Program-made: the position numbers and the translations under genes | Source of the DNA: Clostridia bacterium | GTDB lineage: Bacteria; Bacillota; Clostridia; Oscillospirales; Acutalibacteraceae | DNA length: 64,000 bases | Reading direction: 5' to 3' | Assembly (NCBI GenBank): GCA_017399065.1 | Contig: JAFQEL010000007.1 | Coordinates: 1-64,000 of the forward strand | Shown: in pieces, positions 34,843 through 44,080 of the stretch | Layout: each line of letters opens with the position of its first letter | Numbering within the stretch: position 1 is the first letter of the stretch | Notes under the pieces: model-generated | The model's database searches: none | Told to the model about the DNA's origin: nothing | The model's input: the letters and a program-made list of their open reading frames with translations, nothing else

Positions 34843-35850
34843 TTAAAGAAGTTCTACTGAATTTTCACGGCAGATGCGAACGGTTTCATCGTCCCATACA
34901 GAGACCTGAACCTCGCCTATATGAGCCTTGCCGAGCATAAGCATACAGAGTCTTGACTGGCCGATGCCGCCGCCCATTGTAAGGGGAAGAGTACCGTCGA
35001 GAAGCATTGAGTGGAACATAAGCTCTGCACGCTCGGGGCAACCTGCCTTGTTGAGCTGAGAGCGGAGCGCATCGGCATCGACACGGATACCCATTGACGA
35101 AATTTCAAATGCACAGCCGAGCACTTCGTTGTAGAAAAGAAGGTCGCCGTTGAGAGTCCAGTCATCATAGTCGGGTGCACGGCCGTCGTGCTTTTCGCCG
35201 GAAGCAAGCACGTCACCGATCTGCATAAGGAATACTGTGCCGTACTCTTTTGCGATTGCGTTCTCACGCTGCTTGGATGTCATATCGGGATAAAGAGCCT
35301 CAAGCTCGTATGTTGTTATGTATTTTACATTTCTGTTGAGAGTAACGGTGATGTCGGGGTAAGTTTCCTTTACCTTGTCGAGCGAATCGCATATTGCACC
35401 GACAATAGCATCAACAGTCTCCTTGAGAAAATCGGTGTTTCGCTGCTCACGGGAAATTACTTTCTCCCAATCCCACTGGTCGACGTAGATTGAGTGTATA
35501 TTGTCCATCTCTTCGTCGCGGCGGATTGCATTCATATCGGTAACGATGCCTTCGCCGATGCTGAAGCCGTATTTATAGAGCGCATATCGCTTCCACTTGG
35601 CAAGAGAATGAACAACCTGTGCAACGGTGCCTGTCTCTTTGATATCAAATGCGACAGCACGCTCGATGCCGTTGAGGTCATCATTGAAGCCTGTGCTTGC
35701 GTCAACAAAAAGCGGCGCGGATACACGGCTGAGGTTGAGTGCCTTACAAAGATTTTTATTGAAAATATACTTGATTGAGCCTATGGCTATCTGGGTGTCA
35801 TGTAAGGAAAGTGTTGACTTGTAGCCTGCAGGCAGGTAAGTTTTGCTCAT
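34843..35850 (-). CDS. asnA: Aspartate-ammonia ligase (AsnA)
   Basis: A 335-residue ammonia-dependent asparagine synthetase, related to class II tRNA synthetases. The start MSKTYLPAGYKSTLSLHDTQ, the segment RVSAPLFVDASTGFNDDLNG, VVHSLAKWKRYAL, the IHSIYVDQWDWEKVI stretch, and the final GGGIGQSRLCMLMLGKAHIGEVQVS are all family hallmarks. AAGGAG precedes the ATG. First gene of the operon with argF and comF. A strong promoter and a terminator-like hairpin in the leader suggest attenuation, perhaps by nitrogen or amino acid supply. Confidence 0.95.
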   Translation of the reverse strand: MSKTYLPAGYKSTLSLHDTQIAIGSIKYIFNKNLCKALNLSRVSAPLFVDASTGFNDDLNGIERAVAFDIKETGTVAQVVHSLAKWKRYALYKYGFSIGEGIVTDMNAIRRDEEMDNIHSIYVDQWDWEKVISREQRNTDFLKETVDAIVGAICDSLDKVKETYPDITVTLNRNVKYITTYELEALYPDMTSKQRENAIAKEYGTVFLMQIGDVLASGEKHDGRAPDYDDWTLNGDLLFYNEVLGCAFEISSMGIRVDADALRSQLNKAGCPERAELMFHSMLLDGTLPLTMGGGIGQSRLCMLMLGKAHIGEVQVSVWDDETVRICRENSVELL

Positions 35851-35864
35851 AATAATAGCTCCTT

Positions 35865-35903
35865 AAAAAACTGAATGTGCTGCGGATGAGTTCCACAGCA
35901 CAT
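35865..35903 (-). promoter_or_regulatory. Leader hairpin with T-run, candidate attenuator
   Basis: On the minus strand an 11-bp stem ATGTGCTGTGG/CCGCAGCACAT (one G-U) with a 7-nt loop is followed by TCAGTTTTTT and then directly by the asnA ribosome binding site AAGGAG. It has the form of an intrinsic terminator inside the leader. Confidence 0.6.
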
Positions 35904-35919
35904 CAAACCACATTATAAA

Positions 35920-35948
35920 ATTATAAGTCTTAGGAATTGTTTTGTCAA
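35920..35948 (-). promoter_or_regulatory. Promoter of asnA-argF-comF
   Basis: On the minus strand TTGACA (35948-35943), 17 nt, TATAAT (35925-35920): a full consensus promoter. Confidence 0.85.
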
Positions 35949-35977
35949 GATTAATATATTATAAATGCGTTTTATAA

Positions 35978-36230
35978 AAACGCAAATCATGCAAAATAAG
36001 TTTTGCAAATCATGATTTCGAAAAAATCAAATCACGCCGTAAGGCAAATCATCTTTTAATGCCTTAATCAAATGGATATACATAGTAAAGGCAGTGGCAC
36101 CGAAGAAAGTCAGTGCTGCTGCCTTTTGTTTAAATACATAATGCTTTTGTATTTTTATGATTTGCTGTCGCATGATTTGGCTTTCAGCCACGATTTGTTG
36201 CGCTACAACATGATTTGAATTGATAAATCA
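35978..36230. repeat. Cluster of ATGATTTG repeats and hairpins
   Basis: About 250 nt without a gene. CATGATTTG, GATTTG or their complements CAAATCATG, CAAATCA occur about nine times in both orientations, separated by small hairpins such as GCAAATCATGATTT and GGCTTTCAGCC. In the middle lies a larger imperfect hairpin, AAAGGCAG...CTGCCTTTT (about 36086-36119). Clusters like this occur between genes in Oscillospiraceae (from memory). Their role is unknown. Confidence 0.7.
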
Positions 36231-36241
36231 ATTCGTCTTAT

Positions 36242-37072
36242 TTACGCCTTTGCTTTACCGCTCATAATTACTCTCAGCAGGTCGGCAACACAGCCCTTGT
36301 TGCAGTGGCAGGCAACATACTTGCAGATATTATGTATCGGTTTGGGTGCCTGACCTGCACAGGCAGGGAATCCGACAGATTTGAGCATATCCCAGTCATT
36401 ATAATAGTCGCCGATTGCGGCTGTATGTTCGCGGTCAATGCCGAGGATTTCGGCAAGCTTAAGCACGGCTGTGCCTTTGTGTACGCCTTTTTCGAGCATT
36501 TCAAAGGTTAAGGGAGACGAGGACATAAAGCTTGCTATATCCTTTGCAGCCTCTGCATCGGCTTTGAGCTTTTTGATTGTGAGCGGATTGCCCCAGAATA
36601 TTACCTTGAACCAATCGTCATCCGGCACAGAGTCAATATCGGTGATAATATACGGTACGTCATCGAGAAAGACCTGACCGATTGATAGAATACCCTTATC
36701 GGTGATATATGCCTTGTCAAGACCGAATATTCCGACCTCGATTCTGTCAAGCCCGTGAGAATATTTTTTTCTCATTTTCTTGACAAACTCACGGCCTTCG
36801 GCTGAAACAGTGTTTTTCCATATCAGCTTGTGTTCGTTGAAATCGTAAATACCTGAGCCGTTGAGAATTATTGCAGGACAGTTGGGGCTTACCCTGCGGT
36901 ATGCACGCTCGAGTGAGCGTACGGGTCTGCCGGACGCAAGAGTGAAATTGCCGCCGCACGACATAAAACGGTCGATTGTTCTTTTGTTGTTTTCGGGGAG
37001 TGTACGCAGCTTGGAATGAAGTGTGCCGTCGATATCCGAAGCTACGAGCCAATTTGAATAATCAGGTTTCAT
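36242..37072 (-). CDS. HAD superfamily (Cof-type) phosphatase
   Basis: A 276-residue hydrolase. Motif I is SDIDGTLHS (Asp13 nucleophile, Asp15), motif II is TLASGRPVRSL, and motifs III/IV are the late KGTAVLKLAEILG and AAIGDYYNDWDMLKSVG. The cap domain between motifs II and III is the C2B type of Cof/YbiV enzymes, which act on sugar phosphates or other small phosphates. Near the C-terminus four Cys (CACAGQ..., YVACHCNKGCVADLL) are more than usual. The ATG overlaps the acyl-CoA synthetase stop by 1 nt, so they form an operon. Confidence 0.9.
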   Translation of the reverse strand: MKPDYSNWLVASDIDGTLHSKLRTLPENNKRTIDRFMSCGGNFTLASGRPVRSLERAYRRVSPNCPAIILNGSGIYDFNEHKLIWKNTVSAEGREFVKKMRKKYSHGLDRIEVGIFGLDKAYITDKGILSIGQVFLDDVPYIITDIDSVPDDDWFKVIFWGNPLTIKKLKADAEAAKDIASFMSSSPLTFEMLEKGVHKGTAVLKLAEILGIDREHTAAIGDYYNDWDMLKSVGFPACAGQAPKPIHNICKYVACHCNKGCVADLLRVIMSGKAKA

Positions 37073-38754
37073 TATTTATCAGAGTCCTTGTTTTCAGAGT
37101 CTTTTTTTGCTTTGAAACGTTTAATTTTCTTGGAAGTTGTTTTTTCAAATTCCTCGTCACGGATTATAACGCTGGAAATCTGCTTGTAAATGGGAAGCTC
37201 CTTACATACTTCCTTGATGCTCTTAAGAACTTCAGCAACGGACTTATCTTCACTGAGGAAAACCTCTGCAGTAAGTGAGCTTGCGTTACCGCTTTCACTC
37301 ATTTCGCCGCTGACAACGACCTCGGTAACGTAGTCGATACCCTGGATGTAGCCTTCGATCTCTTCGGGGTAAATGTTTTTGCCGTTGTCGAGAACGATAA
37401 CGTTCTTCTTTCTGCCGCAGATGATAAGCTGATCCTTATCGTTGATATAACCGTAGTCGCCTGTATAGAACCAGCCGTCAACGATGACTTCTGCAGTAGC
37501 TTCGGGATTGTTATAGTAGCCGAGCATAACAGTGTCGCCCTTGATGCAGATTTCGCCCACGCCTTCGTCGTCGGGATCATCTATACGCCAGTCGATACAG
37601 CGGAGTTTGATGCCTGCTGTATGGTAATCGTTAGCGGCATCGTGGTTAGCACATACGAGGGGAGAACACTCGGTTATACCGTAGCCGTTGATAAGGCTGA
37701 TGCCGATGTTGTCGAAAAACTCGCCGACCTCAGGTCTGATTGCAGCACCGCCGCAGACAATTTTGCGAAGGTTACCACCGAAATTCTCGTGGATCGTGCC
37801 GAAGAACTTTCTGCGCTTGTCGATACCGATTTTGCGGAGCATATTGCTTGCTTTTACTAGAAGCTTGAACATTTCAGCCTTGCCCTGATTTTCGATTTCG
37901 CGTGATATTCTGCTGACGAAAAGTTCAGCAACTGCAGGCACGATGTAGATGTATTCGGGCTTATATGTCTTGAGGTTTTTAAGAACAGCCTTAAGGCTTT
38001 CATTGATGCAGAGTGTTGAGTGCTTATGGAATGAAACGAGCAGATCAGCTACGCTCTCGTAGGTGTGGCTGTAGGGGAGAATTGAAAGACCGACATCGTA
38101 TACGGTTGAAACCTGAAGACCGTAGCATACGCAGGAAACAAGATTCTTTTCGCTGAGCATAACGCCCTTTGACATACCTGTTGTGCCTGAAGTGTATACG
38201 AGCATTTTCATTGCGTTGGGATCGCTTGTAAGTGCGATGTAGTTGCTCTTGTCAAGCTTTGAGCCTTCTTCAATTGCTTTTGTGAAAGATACAAACTTGC
38301 CGTCATCTTCGTCTCTGTCAAAGCCAATGAAAAGCTTTACGCCTTCAAGCTCGTCAGTGTGCTCGCGGAGCATTTTCTCGTACTTCTTATCGTAGAAAAG
38401 TACGGTTGCCTTACTGTCACAGAGGAGGTGTATGATATCCTTCTCGGGAAGCTGTGCATCAAGCGGAACGAATACGCCGCTGCTGCGAAGAGCAGTAAAG
38501 TATGCTGTAATCCAGTTAAAGCTGTTTGCACCGAGACAGGCAATTCTGCCGGCTCCTTCACCGTTTGCGGTGAGGTAAGCACCGAGTGAATACATACGGT
38601 TGATGAATGACTCATAAGTCATGCTTCTGATTTCGTCACCGACTTTATACTTGTAAACAATTTTATCGGCAGCTTCTTTGAGTGCCAGGTCAACCATCTC
38701 TCTGATGCTTGACACCATAGTAACGTTGTAATAATTGTAATTAATTTTCCCCAT
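37072..38754 (-). CDS. AMP-binding long-chain acyl-CoA synthetase-like
   Basis: A 560-residue adenylate-forming enzyme. The P-loop is LVYTSGTTGMSKGVMLSEKN, A5 is LINGYGITECSP, and A7/A8 read GWFYTGDYGYI and IICGRKKNVIVLDNGKNIYPEEIE. It activates a carboxylic acid, probably a fatty acid, as an acyl-AMP and then acyl-CoA. The late catalytic Lys region KTTSKKIKRFK is present. A soluble N-terminal domain without membrane segments fits the FadD/FAA1 group. Substrate not readable. It is followed by a HAD phosphatase overlapping by 1 nt. Confidence 0.9.
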   Translation of the reverse strand: MGKINYNYYNVTMVSSIREMVDLALKEAADKIVYKYKVGDEIRSMTYESFINRMYSLGAYLTANGEGAGRIACLGANSFNWITAYFTALRSSGVFVPLDAQLPEKDIIHLLCDSKATVLFYDKKYEKMLREHTDELEGVKLFIGFDRDEDDGKFVSFTKAIEEGSKLDKSNYIALTSDPNAMKMLVYTSGTTGMSKGVMLSEKNLVSCVCYGLQVSTVYDVGLSILPYSHTYESVADLLVSFHKHSTLCINESLKAVLKNLKTYKPEYIYIVPAVAELFVSRISREIENQGKAEMFKLLVKASNMLRKIGIDKRRKFFGTIHENFGGNLRKIVCGGAAIRPEVGEFFDNIGISLINGYGITECSPLVCANHDAANDYHTAGIKLRCIDWRIDDPDDEGVGEICIKGDTVMLGYYNNPEATAEVIVDGWFYTGDYGYINDKDQLIICGRKKNVIVLDNGKNIYPEEIEGYIQGIDYVTEVVVSGEMSESGNASSLTAEVFLSEDKSVAEVLKSIKEVCKELPIYKQISSVIIRDEEFEKTTSKKIKRFKAKKDSENKDSDK

Positions 38755-38885
38755 AAATGAAACCTTCCGTTTATGTTATTTTGGCATCGTTATATTAATA
38801 TGCCCATGTCACGATAATAACCAAAGCAATGCCGATTTGTCACCCTATTGGTAAAAAAACGAATTCTACATATAATTTTTGCTCC

Positions 38886-38912
38886 GGTAGAGTTGATTCA
38901 AGTCGCTCTACC
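38886..38912. other. Small hairpin in intergenic region
   Basis: GGTAGAG/CTCTACC with a 13-nt loop, lying between divergent genes. No T-run. Possibly an operator or leader element for one of them. Confidence 0.3.
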
Positions 38913-38948
38913 CATAGTAGAAAGCACGCAGATTCAACGAAAATATGC

Positions 38949-38977
38949 TTGATTTTTTGTGAGCAGTGTGTTATAAT
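38949..38977 (+). promoter_or_regulatory. Promoter of the membrane XRE regulator
   Basis: TTGATT (38949-38954), 17 nt, TATAAT (38972-38977), 29 nt before the GTG start. Confidence 0.65.
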
Positions 38978-39006
38978 GCGAATTAAAAAATAAAGGTGGT
39001 GACAGC

Positions 39007-39621
39007 GTGACGGAAGAAAAACTCAGGGAAAATATTGCGAAAAATATTACGGAGCTCAGAAAAGCATCCGAAATTACACAGGCTGAGTTGGCAGAAAAAC
39101 TCAACTATTCCGATAAATCGGTATCCAAATGGGAGCGTGGCGACGGTGTGCCCGATGTGATTGTTCTGAATAAAATTGCCGAGCTTTTCGGTGTTACGCT
39201 CAATGACCTCGTAAGCGATGAAAAACCTAAACTGCCCAAAAAGAAGCCTTATCTTACCAACCGTATTATCATTCCGCTTTTGTCGGTCGGTTTAGTTTTT
39301 CTTGTTGCGTCAATTGTGTTTCTGGTCTTGCGTTTGCTCGGCGTTTGGAATAACGGATCGTGGCTGTTGTTCGTATACGCGGTGCCGATTTCACTTATTG
39401 TTATGCTTGTTTTCAGCGAGCTGTGGTGGAATCTTACTGCACGTTTGCTGACTCTCAGTGCACTTATATGGTCTGTGTTTGTCAGTGTGCGTCTGTCTTT
39501 TTCAATCACTGTGCTGAACTATATCTTTATTCCTGCAACCATTCTTCAGATTATTACAGTGCTGTGGTTTGTGATGCGTTACCGTTCGAGGATACGCAAA
39601 AAAAAAGAAAATAAAGAATAA
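39007..39621 (+). CDS. XRE-type regulator with membrane domain
   Basis: A 204-residue protein with a GTG start after AAAGGTGGTGA. Residues 5-70 form an XRE helix-turn-helix (LRKASEITQAELAEKLNYSDKSVSKWERGDGVPDVIVLNKIAELFGVTLNDLV), and residues 80-195 hold four membrane segments before a Lys-rich tail. Such membrane-bound XRE proteins are common in Firmicutes; they may hold a DNA site near the membrane or sense envelope state. Targets and signal are unknown. It ends at a strong terminator. Confidence 0.88.
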   Translation: MTEEKLRENIAKNITELRKASEITQAELAEKLNYSDKSVSKWERGDGVPDVIVLNKIAELFGVTLNDLVSDEKPKLPKKKPYLTNRIIIPLLSVGLVFLVASIVFLVLRLLGVWNNGSWLLFVYAVPISLIVMLVFSELWWNLTARLLTLSALIWSVFVSVRLSFSITVLNYIFIPATILQIITVLWFVMRYRSRIRKKKENKE

Positions 39622-39630
39622 AACTAAATC

Positions 39631-39664
39631 AAAAGGCTTGCCGAACAAAAGCGGCAAGCCTTTT
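39631..39664. terminator. Bidirectional terminator
   Basis: A perfect 13-bp stem AAAAGGCTTGCCG/CGGCAAGCCTTTT with loop AACAAAAG, between convergent genes. Confidence 0.88.
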
Positions 39665-39668
39665 GTGC

Positions 39669-40763
39669 TTATTGTAAGAAATCTGATGCTTCACCTACAA
39701 AATGTTTTTTTAATGGCTTTTTTATAAATTTCCAAAACTTTCTTAATAATATTGTGAGAATTGCTACTGCAACGCAAGCGCCTATGACCAAAAGTAAATA
39801 AATTACAAAACTTAAAATTACGGAGTCACGGTAAAAAATATCCGGATGATATTTCCAATTATTGTGGTTGAGATAGATTATCAGACTGGCGGTGCCAAAA
39901 AATTTCGTAAAGTTAAATGAAAAGCGTTTAGAAATAACGGATTTTCTGCCGAAGCAACAGTACAGCAAAACGAAAAATGCAGGTAATGTATAGAAGTCGT
40001 AATATGTTTTTGGGAGAAAGCGTGCAACGAAAAAAATAAAAGCTAAGCTTATTAATTCTGCACCGAGAAAACATACTTCTCCAAAACGGCTGACTTTATA
40101 TTTCTCTGTAGCTTTTATACATTCATACAACATACAACCTGTACAGATGCCTGCAACTGCTCTGAATATACCGGACTGTACGGGAATAAAAAAATCGTAT
40201 TCCGTAATTGTATTGAGAAAACCGACTTCCTTGCAAAGTATACCGTAAATCATAACAGCAACAACAGGGCAGAAAATGTGAGTGAAACTTTTACCGAACT
40301 TTCTGGCTGCAGGGTAGAGGATAAATAAAGCAATCATCATAGCTGACAGATACCATGCAACTGCAGTCAGTGCACTGCCACGTATGCCTGTGATCTGAAG
40401 CGGTATGATTTCTGTAACGGAATTAAGTAAATCAAGTGCAATAGCAGTAGGAGATAAACGGTAGATAATTATAGTTATAATTTGTGCTATTATCACACTT
40501 GCAATCAGTGTAGGTGCAAATGAAAGGTATTTGTGTTTTATAAAATTGAGAGTGTCCTTGCCAATGCATTTCTCAGTGGTTTTGTTGGCGGAAACCATCA
40601 TAAAATAACCTGTTATCATGAAGAAGCCTTCAACAAAAATGTATCCGCCTTGCAAAATATTGATTTCTCTATGGCTTCCGAAATGAAATAGGACAATCGA
40701 AATTGCAAATATAAACTTAAGTATATCAATGCTACTGTTTCTATAACCACTTTTTTGCAACAT
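39669..40763 (-). CDS. Acyltransferase 3 family membrane protein
   Basis: A 364-residue integral membrane protein with about ten hydrophobic segments. The family motif opens it: SSIDILKFIFAISIVLFHF (the catalytic His in the first segment), then GGYIFVEGFFMITGYFM. Members transfer acetyl or other acyl groups to sugars of cell-wall polymers, capsule or exported glycans. ATG 40763 is chosen for GAGGTG 6-7 nt upstream; a GTG three codons earlier is in frame. It is a single gene, divergent from ileS. Acceptor unknown. Confidence 0.88.
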   Translation of the reverse strand: MLQKSGYRNSSIDILKFIFAISIVLFHFGSHREINILQGGYIFVEGFFMITGYFMMVSANKTTEKCIGKDTLNFIKHKYLSFAPTLIASVIIAQIITIIIYRLSPTAIALDLLNSVTEIIPLQITGIRGSALTAVAWYLSAMMIALFILYPAARKFGKSFTHIFCPVVAVMIYGILCKEVGFLNTITEYDFFIPVQSGIFRAVAGICTGCMLYECIKATEKYKVSRFGEVCFLGAELISLAFIFFVARFLPKTYYDFYTLPAFFVLLYCCFGRKSVISKRFSFNFTKFFGTASLIIYLNHNNWKYHPDIFYRDSVILSFVIYLLLVIGACVAVAILTILLRKFWKFIKKPLKKHFVGEASDFLQ

Positions 40764-40874
40764 AAATAACACCTCTTGCTTGATGACAGTTGTTAAATAA
40801 TATCATAAAACATAAAGTTAATCAAGTGCTGATTGTGCACCACGGACAAAAACATTTTATGGATAAAAAACTTC

Positions 40875-40903
40875 TTGACTATATATATAACGGGTGATAT
40901 TAT
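40875..40903 (+). promoter_or_regulatory. Promoter of ileS-valS
   Basis: TTGACT (40875-40880), 17 nt, TATTAT (40898-40903). The leader is only about 35 nt, too short for a T-box. Confidence 0.65.
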
Positions 40904-40945
40904 GTATACGTATTTTTATATTTTATAACATGGGAGAAAATGCTT

Positions 40946-43900
40946 ATGTTTGAAAAAATCGACGCACAGTACAGCTTCAGTGCAAGCGAAAAAGAAGTAC
41001 GTCAGTTCTGGAAAGAGAACAACGTATTTGAAAAGAGCGTTAAGATGAATGAGGGTAAGCCCGAATTCACTTTCTATGACGGTCCGCCCACAGCTAACGG
41101 CAGACCCCATGTCGGTCACATCCTGACCCGTTCTATCAAGGACCTTATCCCCCGTTACCGCACAATGAAGGGTTACCACGTTGAGCGTAAGGCAGGCTGG
41201 GATACACACGGTCTTCCTGTTGAACTTGAGGTTGAGAAAGAGCTCGGCTTCAGTGGTAAATCAGATATCGAGAAGTACGGTATCGTGCCCTTTATCGACA
41301 AGTGCCGCAAGAGCGTCTGGAAGTACAAGGACCTCTGGGAGGATATGAGCGAGCGTATCGGCTTCTGGGCAGATTTTGAAAAGCCCTACATCACTTATGA
41401 CAATAACTACATTGAGTCCGTATGGTGGGCGTTCAAGCAGCTCGATGCAAAAGAGCTTCTCTATCACGGCCACAAGATTGTTCCCTACTGCCCCCGTTGC
41501 GGTACAGCACTTTCCTCACACGAGGTTGCTCAGGGCTACAAGAATATCAAGACACGTTCCGCATACGTACGCTTCAGACTTCGTGATGATGCAGATACAT
41601 GCTTCCTTGCATGGACAACAACACCCTGGACTCTGCCTTCAAACGTTGCTCTTTGCGTCAACCCCGATGCAGACTACGTAAAGATTAAGGCTGAGGACGG
41701 CAACTATATTCTTGCTGAGGCTCTTGTCGGCAGTCTTTTCGAGGAAGGTAAGTATGAAGTAATCGAGAAGTACAAGGGTACTGACCTTGAGCACACCAAG
41801 TACGAGCCTCTCTTCCCCTATGTTAAGGACAAGTACTACGAGAAAGCCTGGTTTGTAACCTGTGACGGTTACGTTACACTCGACAGCGGTACAGGCGTTG
41901 TTCACATCGCTCCTGCATTCGGTGAGGATGACTCCCGTGTCGGCAAGAATTATAAGCTTCCATTTGTTCAGCTCGCTGACGAGCGTGGCTGCTTCCCCGA
42001 AGAGGCAACAGATTACGCAGGCCGTTTTGTTATGGATTGTGACCCCGATATCATCACAAAGCTCAGCAACGAAGGTCCTCTGTTTAAGGTTCAGACCATC
42101 GAGCATCAGTATCCCTACTGCTGGCGTTGCGACAGCCCGCTTCTCTACTACGGCAAGCCCTCTTGGTTTATCGCAATGAGCTCACTTCGCGATGAGCTTA
42201 CCGCAGACAACGCATCCGTCAACTGGCTGCCCGAAACCTACCGTGACGGCCGTATGGGTAACTTTGTCAGCAACGTTATTGACTGGTCTATCTCCCGTGA
42301 CCGTTACTGGGGCACACCGCTTCCCGTATGGGTTTGCGACAAGTGCGAAAAGCACCATGTAATCGGCAGCGTTGAGGAGCTTTGCTCTCTCACAGGCGCA
42401 TCACCCGACGTTGATCTTCACAAGCCCAGTGTTGACCCGCTTACATTCGAGTGTGAGTGCGGCGGCACAATGAAGAGAGCTCCTGAGGTTATCGACTGTT
42501 GGTTCGACTCAGGCTCAATGCCTTTTGCTCAGCACCACTATCCCTTTGAGAATAAAGACCTGTTTGAGAAGCAGTTCCCTGCAGACTTTATCAGTGAGGG
42601 CAGCGACCAGACACGTGGTTGGTTCTACTCACTCCAGGCTATTTCAACTGCTATCTTCGGCAAGTCACCGTATAAGAACTGTGTAGCACTCGGTCTTGTC
42701 AACGATAAGGACGGTATCAAGATGTCCAAGCACAAGGGCAACGTTGTTGACCCGTGGGAGGTTATGGAGCAGTACGGTGCAGACGCAATCCGTTGGTACT
42801 TCTACGTTTCTTCCGCACCTTGGATTTCCACAAACTTCGACGGTGCCGCAATCAACGAGCATCAGCGCAGATTTATGGGCACAATGTGGAACACATTCCA
42901 CTTCTACAACCTTTACTCAGGCATCGATAATTTCAACGCTGCAGAATATAAGCTTGCCGACTGCAAGCTCACAATGATGGATAAGTGGATTCTCGGCGCT
43001 CTCAACTCACTTATTAAGAAGGTTGACACAGAGCTTGAGGGTTACCACATCACAGAGGCTGCAAGAGAGCTTGTTGACTTTGTTGACATTATGTCTAACT
43101 GGTATGTCCGCCGTTGCCGCCGCCGTTTCTGGATGAGCGAGCTTACAGAGGACAAGATTGCCGCTTACGTAACACTTTACACAGTACTCGACAGCCTTAT
43201 CAGAATGGCTGCTCCGTTTGTACCGTTTATCACAGAGACCATTTATCAGACACTTGTTCGCAAGAACAATCCCGACGCTCCTATCAGTATCCATATGTGT
43301 GACTTCCCCGTATGTGATGAGAGCTATATAGACGAAAAGCTCGAGCACGATATGGAGCTTGTTTACAGCTCTGTCGGTATTGCAAGAAACGCACGTAACC
43401 TTGCAAACCTCAAGATTCGTCAGCCGCTTGCACGTCTGCTTGTATGCGTTGACGGTGACGACGCTAAGTTTGACGAAGAGATGCTTTCAATCATCGCAGA
43501 GGAGCTCAACGTTGAGAAGGCAGAGCAGGTTGAGTCTACAAAAGGTTTCATCGCTCACGAAATCAAGCCGCAGCTCAAGACTCTCGGCCCGAAGTACGGC
43601 AAGGTACTCAACGCTATCCGTGAGTATCTCTCTTCTGTTGACGGCGACAGTGTGCTTGACGATATCGAGGCTACAGGCTCACACAAGGCTAACCTTGCAG
43701 GCACAGACGTTGAGTTTACTGCAGATGACCTGCTTGTAAGCTCCGGTCAGAAGGAAGGATTCGTAAGTGCTTCCGACAGAAATATTACCGTTATCCTTGA
43801 TACAGTGCTCACACCCGAGCTCATTCAGAAGGGTTATGCACGTGAGTTTGTTTCAAAGGTACAGAATATGCGTAAATCCTCAGGCTTTGAGGTTATGGAC

Positions 43901-44074
43901 AGAATCGTTATCACTTACTCAAGTGACGATGAGTTTGAGCAGCTTATTGCTCCGAGCGTTGAGTCTGTCTCCAAGGAGCTTCTTGCCGATGAGATTGTAC
44001 GTGCAGACTCTGTTGAGGGCGAAGCTCTTGACATCAACGGCAAGAATGTTGTAATTGCAGTAAGAAAGGTGTAA
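40946..44074 (+). CDS. ileS: Isoleucine-tRNA ligase, eukaryote-like type
   Basis: A 1,042-residue class I synthetase that charges tRNA-Ile. The HIGH motif is PHVGH (54-58), the KMSKS loop reads KMSKHKG (about 592), and the editing domain has the WTTTPWTLPSN segment. The form EHQYPYCWRCDSPLLYYGKPSWF and the KMSKH loop suggest the type 2 (eukaryote-like) IleRS, which in other bacteria goes with mupirocin resistance; this is inferred. ATG 40946 is preferred to 40940 because GGAG would lie only 3 nt before the latter. valS follows 6 nt after the stop. Codon bias is strong. Confidence 0.95.
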   Translation: MFEKIDAQYSFSASEKEVRQFWKENNVFEKSVKMNEGKPEFTFYDGPPTANGRPHVGHILTRSIKDLIPRYRTMKGYHVERKAGWDTHGLPVELEVEKELGFSGKSDIEKYGIVPFIDKCRKSVWKYKDLWEDMSERIGFWADFEKPYITYDNNYIESVWWAFKQLDAKELLYHGHKIVPYCPRCGTALSSHEVAQGYKNIKTRSAYVRFRLRDDADTCFLAWTTTPWTLPSNVALCVNPDADYVKIKAEDGNYILAEALVGSLFEEGKYEVIEKYKGTDLEHTKYEPLFPYVKDKYYEKAWFVTCDGYVTLDSGTGVVHIAPAFGEDDSRVGKNYKLPFVQLADERGCFPEEATDYAGRFVMDCDPDIITKLSNEGPLFKVQTIEHQYPYCWRCDSPLLYYGKPSWFIAMSSLRDELTADNASVNWLPETYRDGRMGNFVSNVIDWSISRDRYWGTPLPVWVCDKCEKHHVIGSVEELCSLTGASPDVDLHKPSVDPLTFECECGGTMKRAPEVIDCWFDSGSMPFAQHHYPFENKDLFEKQFPADFISEGSDQTRGWFYSLQAISTAIFGKSPYKNCVALGLVNDKDGIKMSKHKGNVVDPWEVMEQYGADAIRWYFYVSSAPWISTNFDGAAINEHQRRFMGTMWNTFHFYNLYSGIDNFNAAEYKLADCKLTMMDKWILGALNSLIKKVDTELEGYHITEAARELVDFVDIMSNWYVRRCRRRFWMSELTEDKIAAYVTLYTVLDSLIRMAAPFVPFITETIYQTLVRKNNPDAPISIHMCDFPVCDESYIDEKLEHDMELVYSSVGIARNARNLANLKIRQPLARLLVCVDGDDAKFDEEMLSIIAEELNVEKAEQVESTKGFIAHEIKPQLKTLGPKYGKVLNAIREYLSSVDGDSVLDDIEATGSHKANLAGTDVEFTADDLLVSSGQKEGFVSASDRNITVILDTVLTPELIQKGYAREFVSKVQNMRKSSGFEVMDRIVITYSSDDEFEQLIAPSVESVSKELLADEIVRADSVEGEALDINGKNVVIAVRKV

Positions 44075-44080
44075 AAGAAA

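Noticed and set aside
35978..36230. CRISPR array
   Set aside because: Repeats are only 8-9 nt, irregularly spaced and in both directions, with no unique spacers.
40764..40945. T-box leader before ileS
   Set aside because: Only about 35 nt lie between the promoter and the start codon, and no T-box sequence (TGGNACCGCG) is present.
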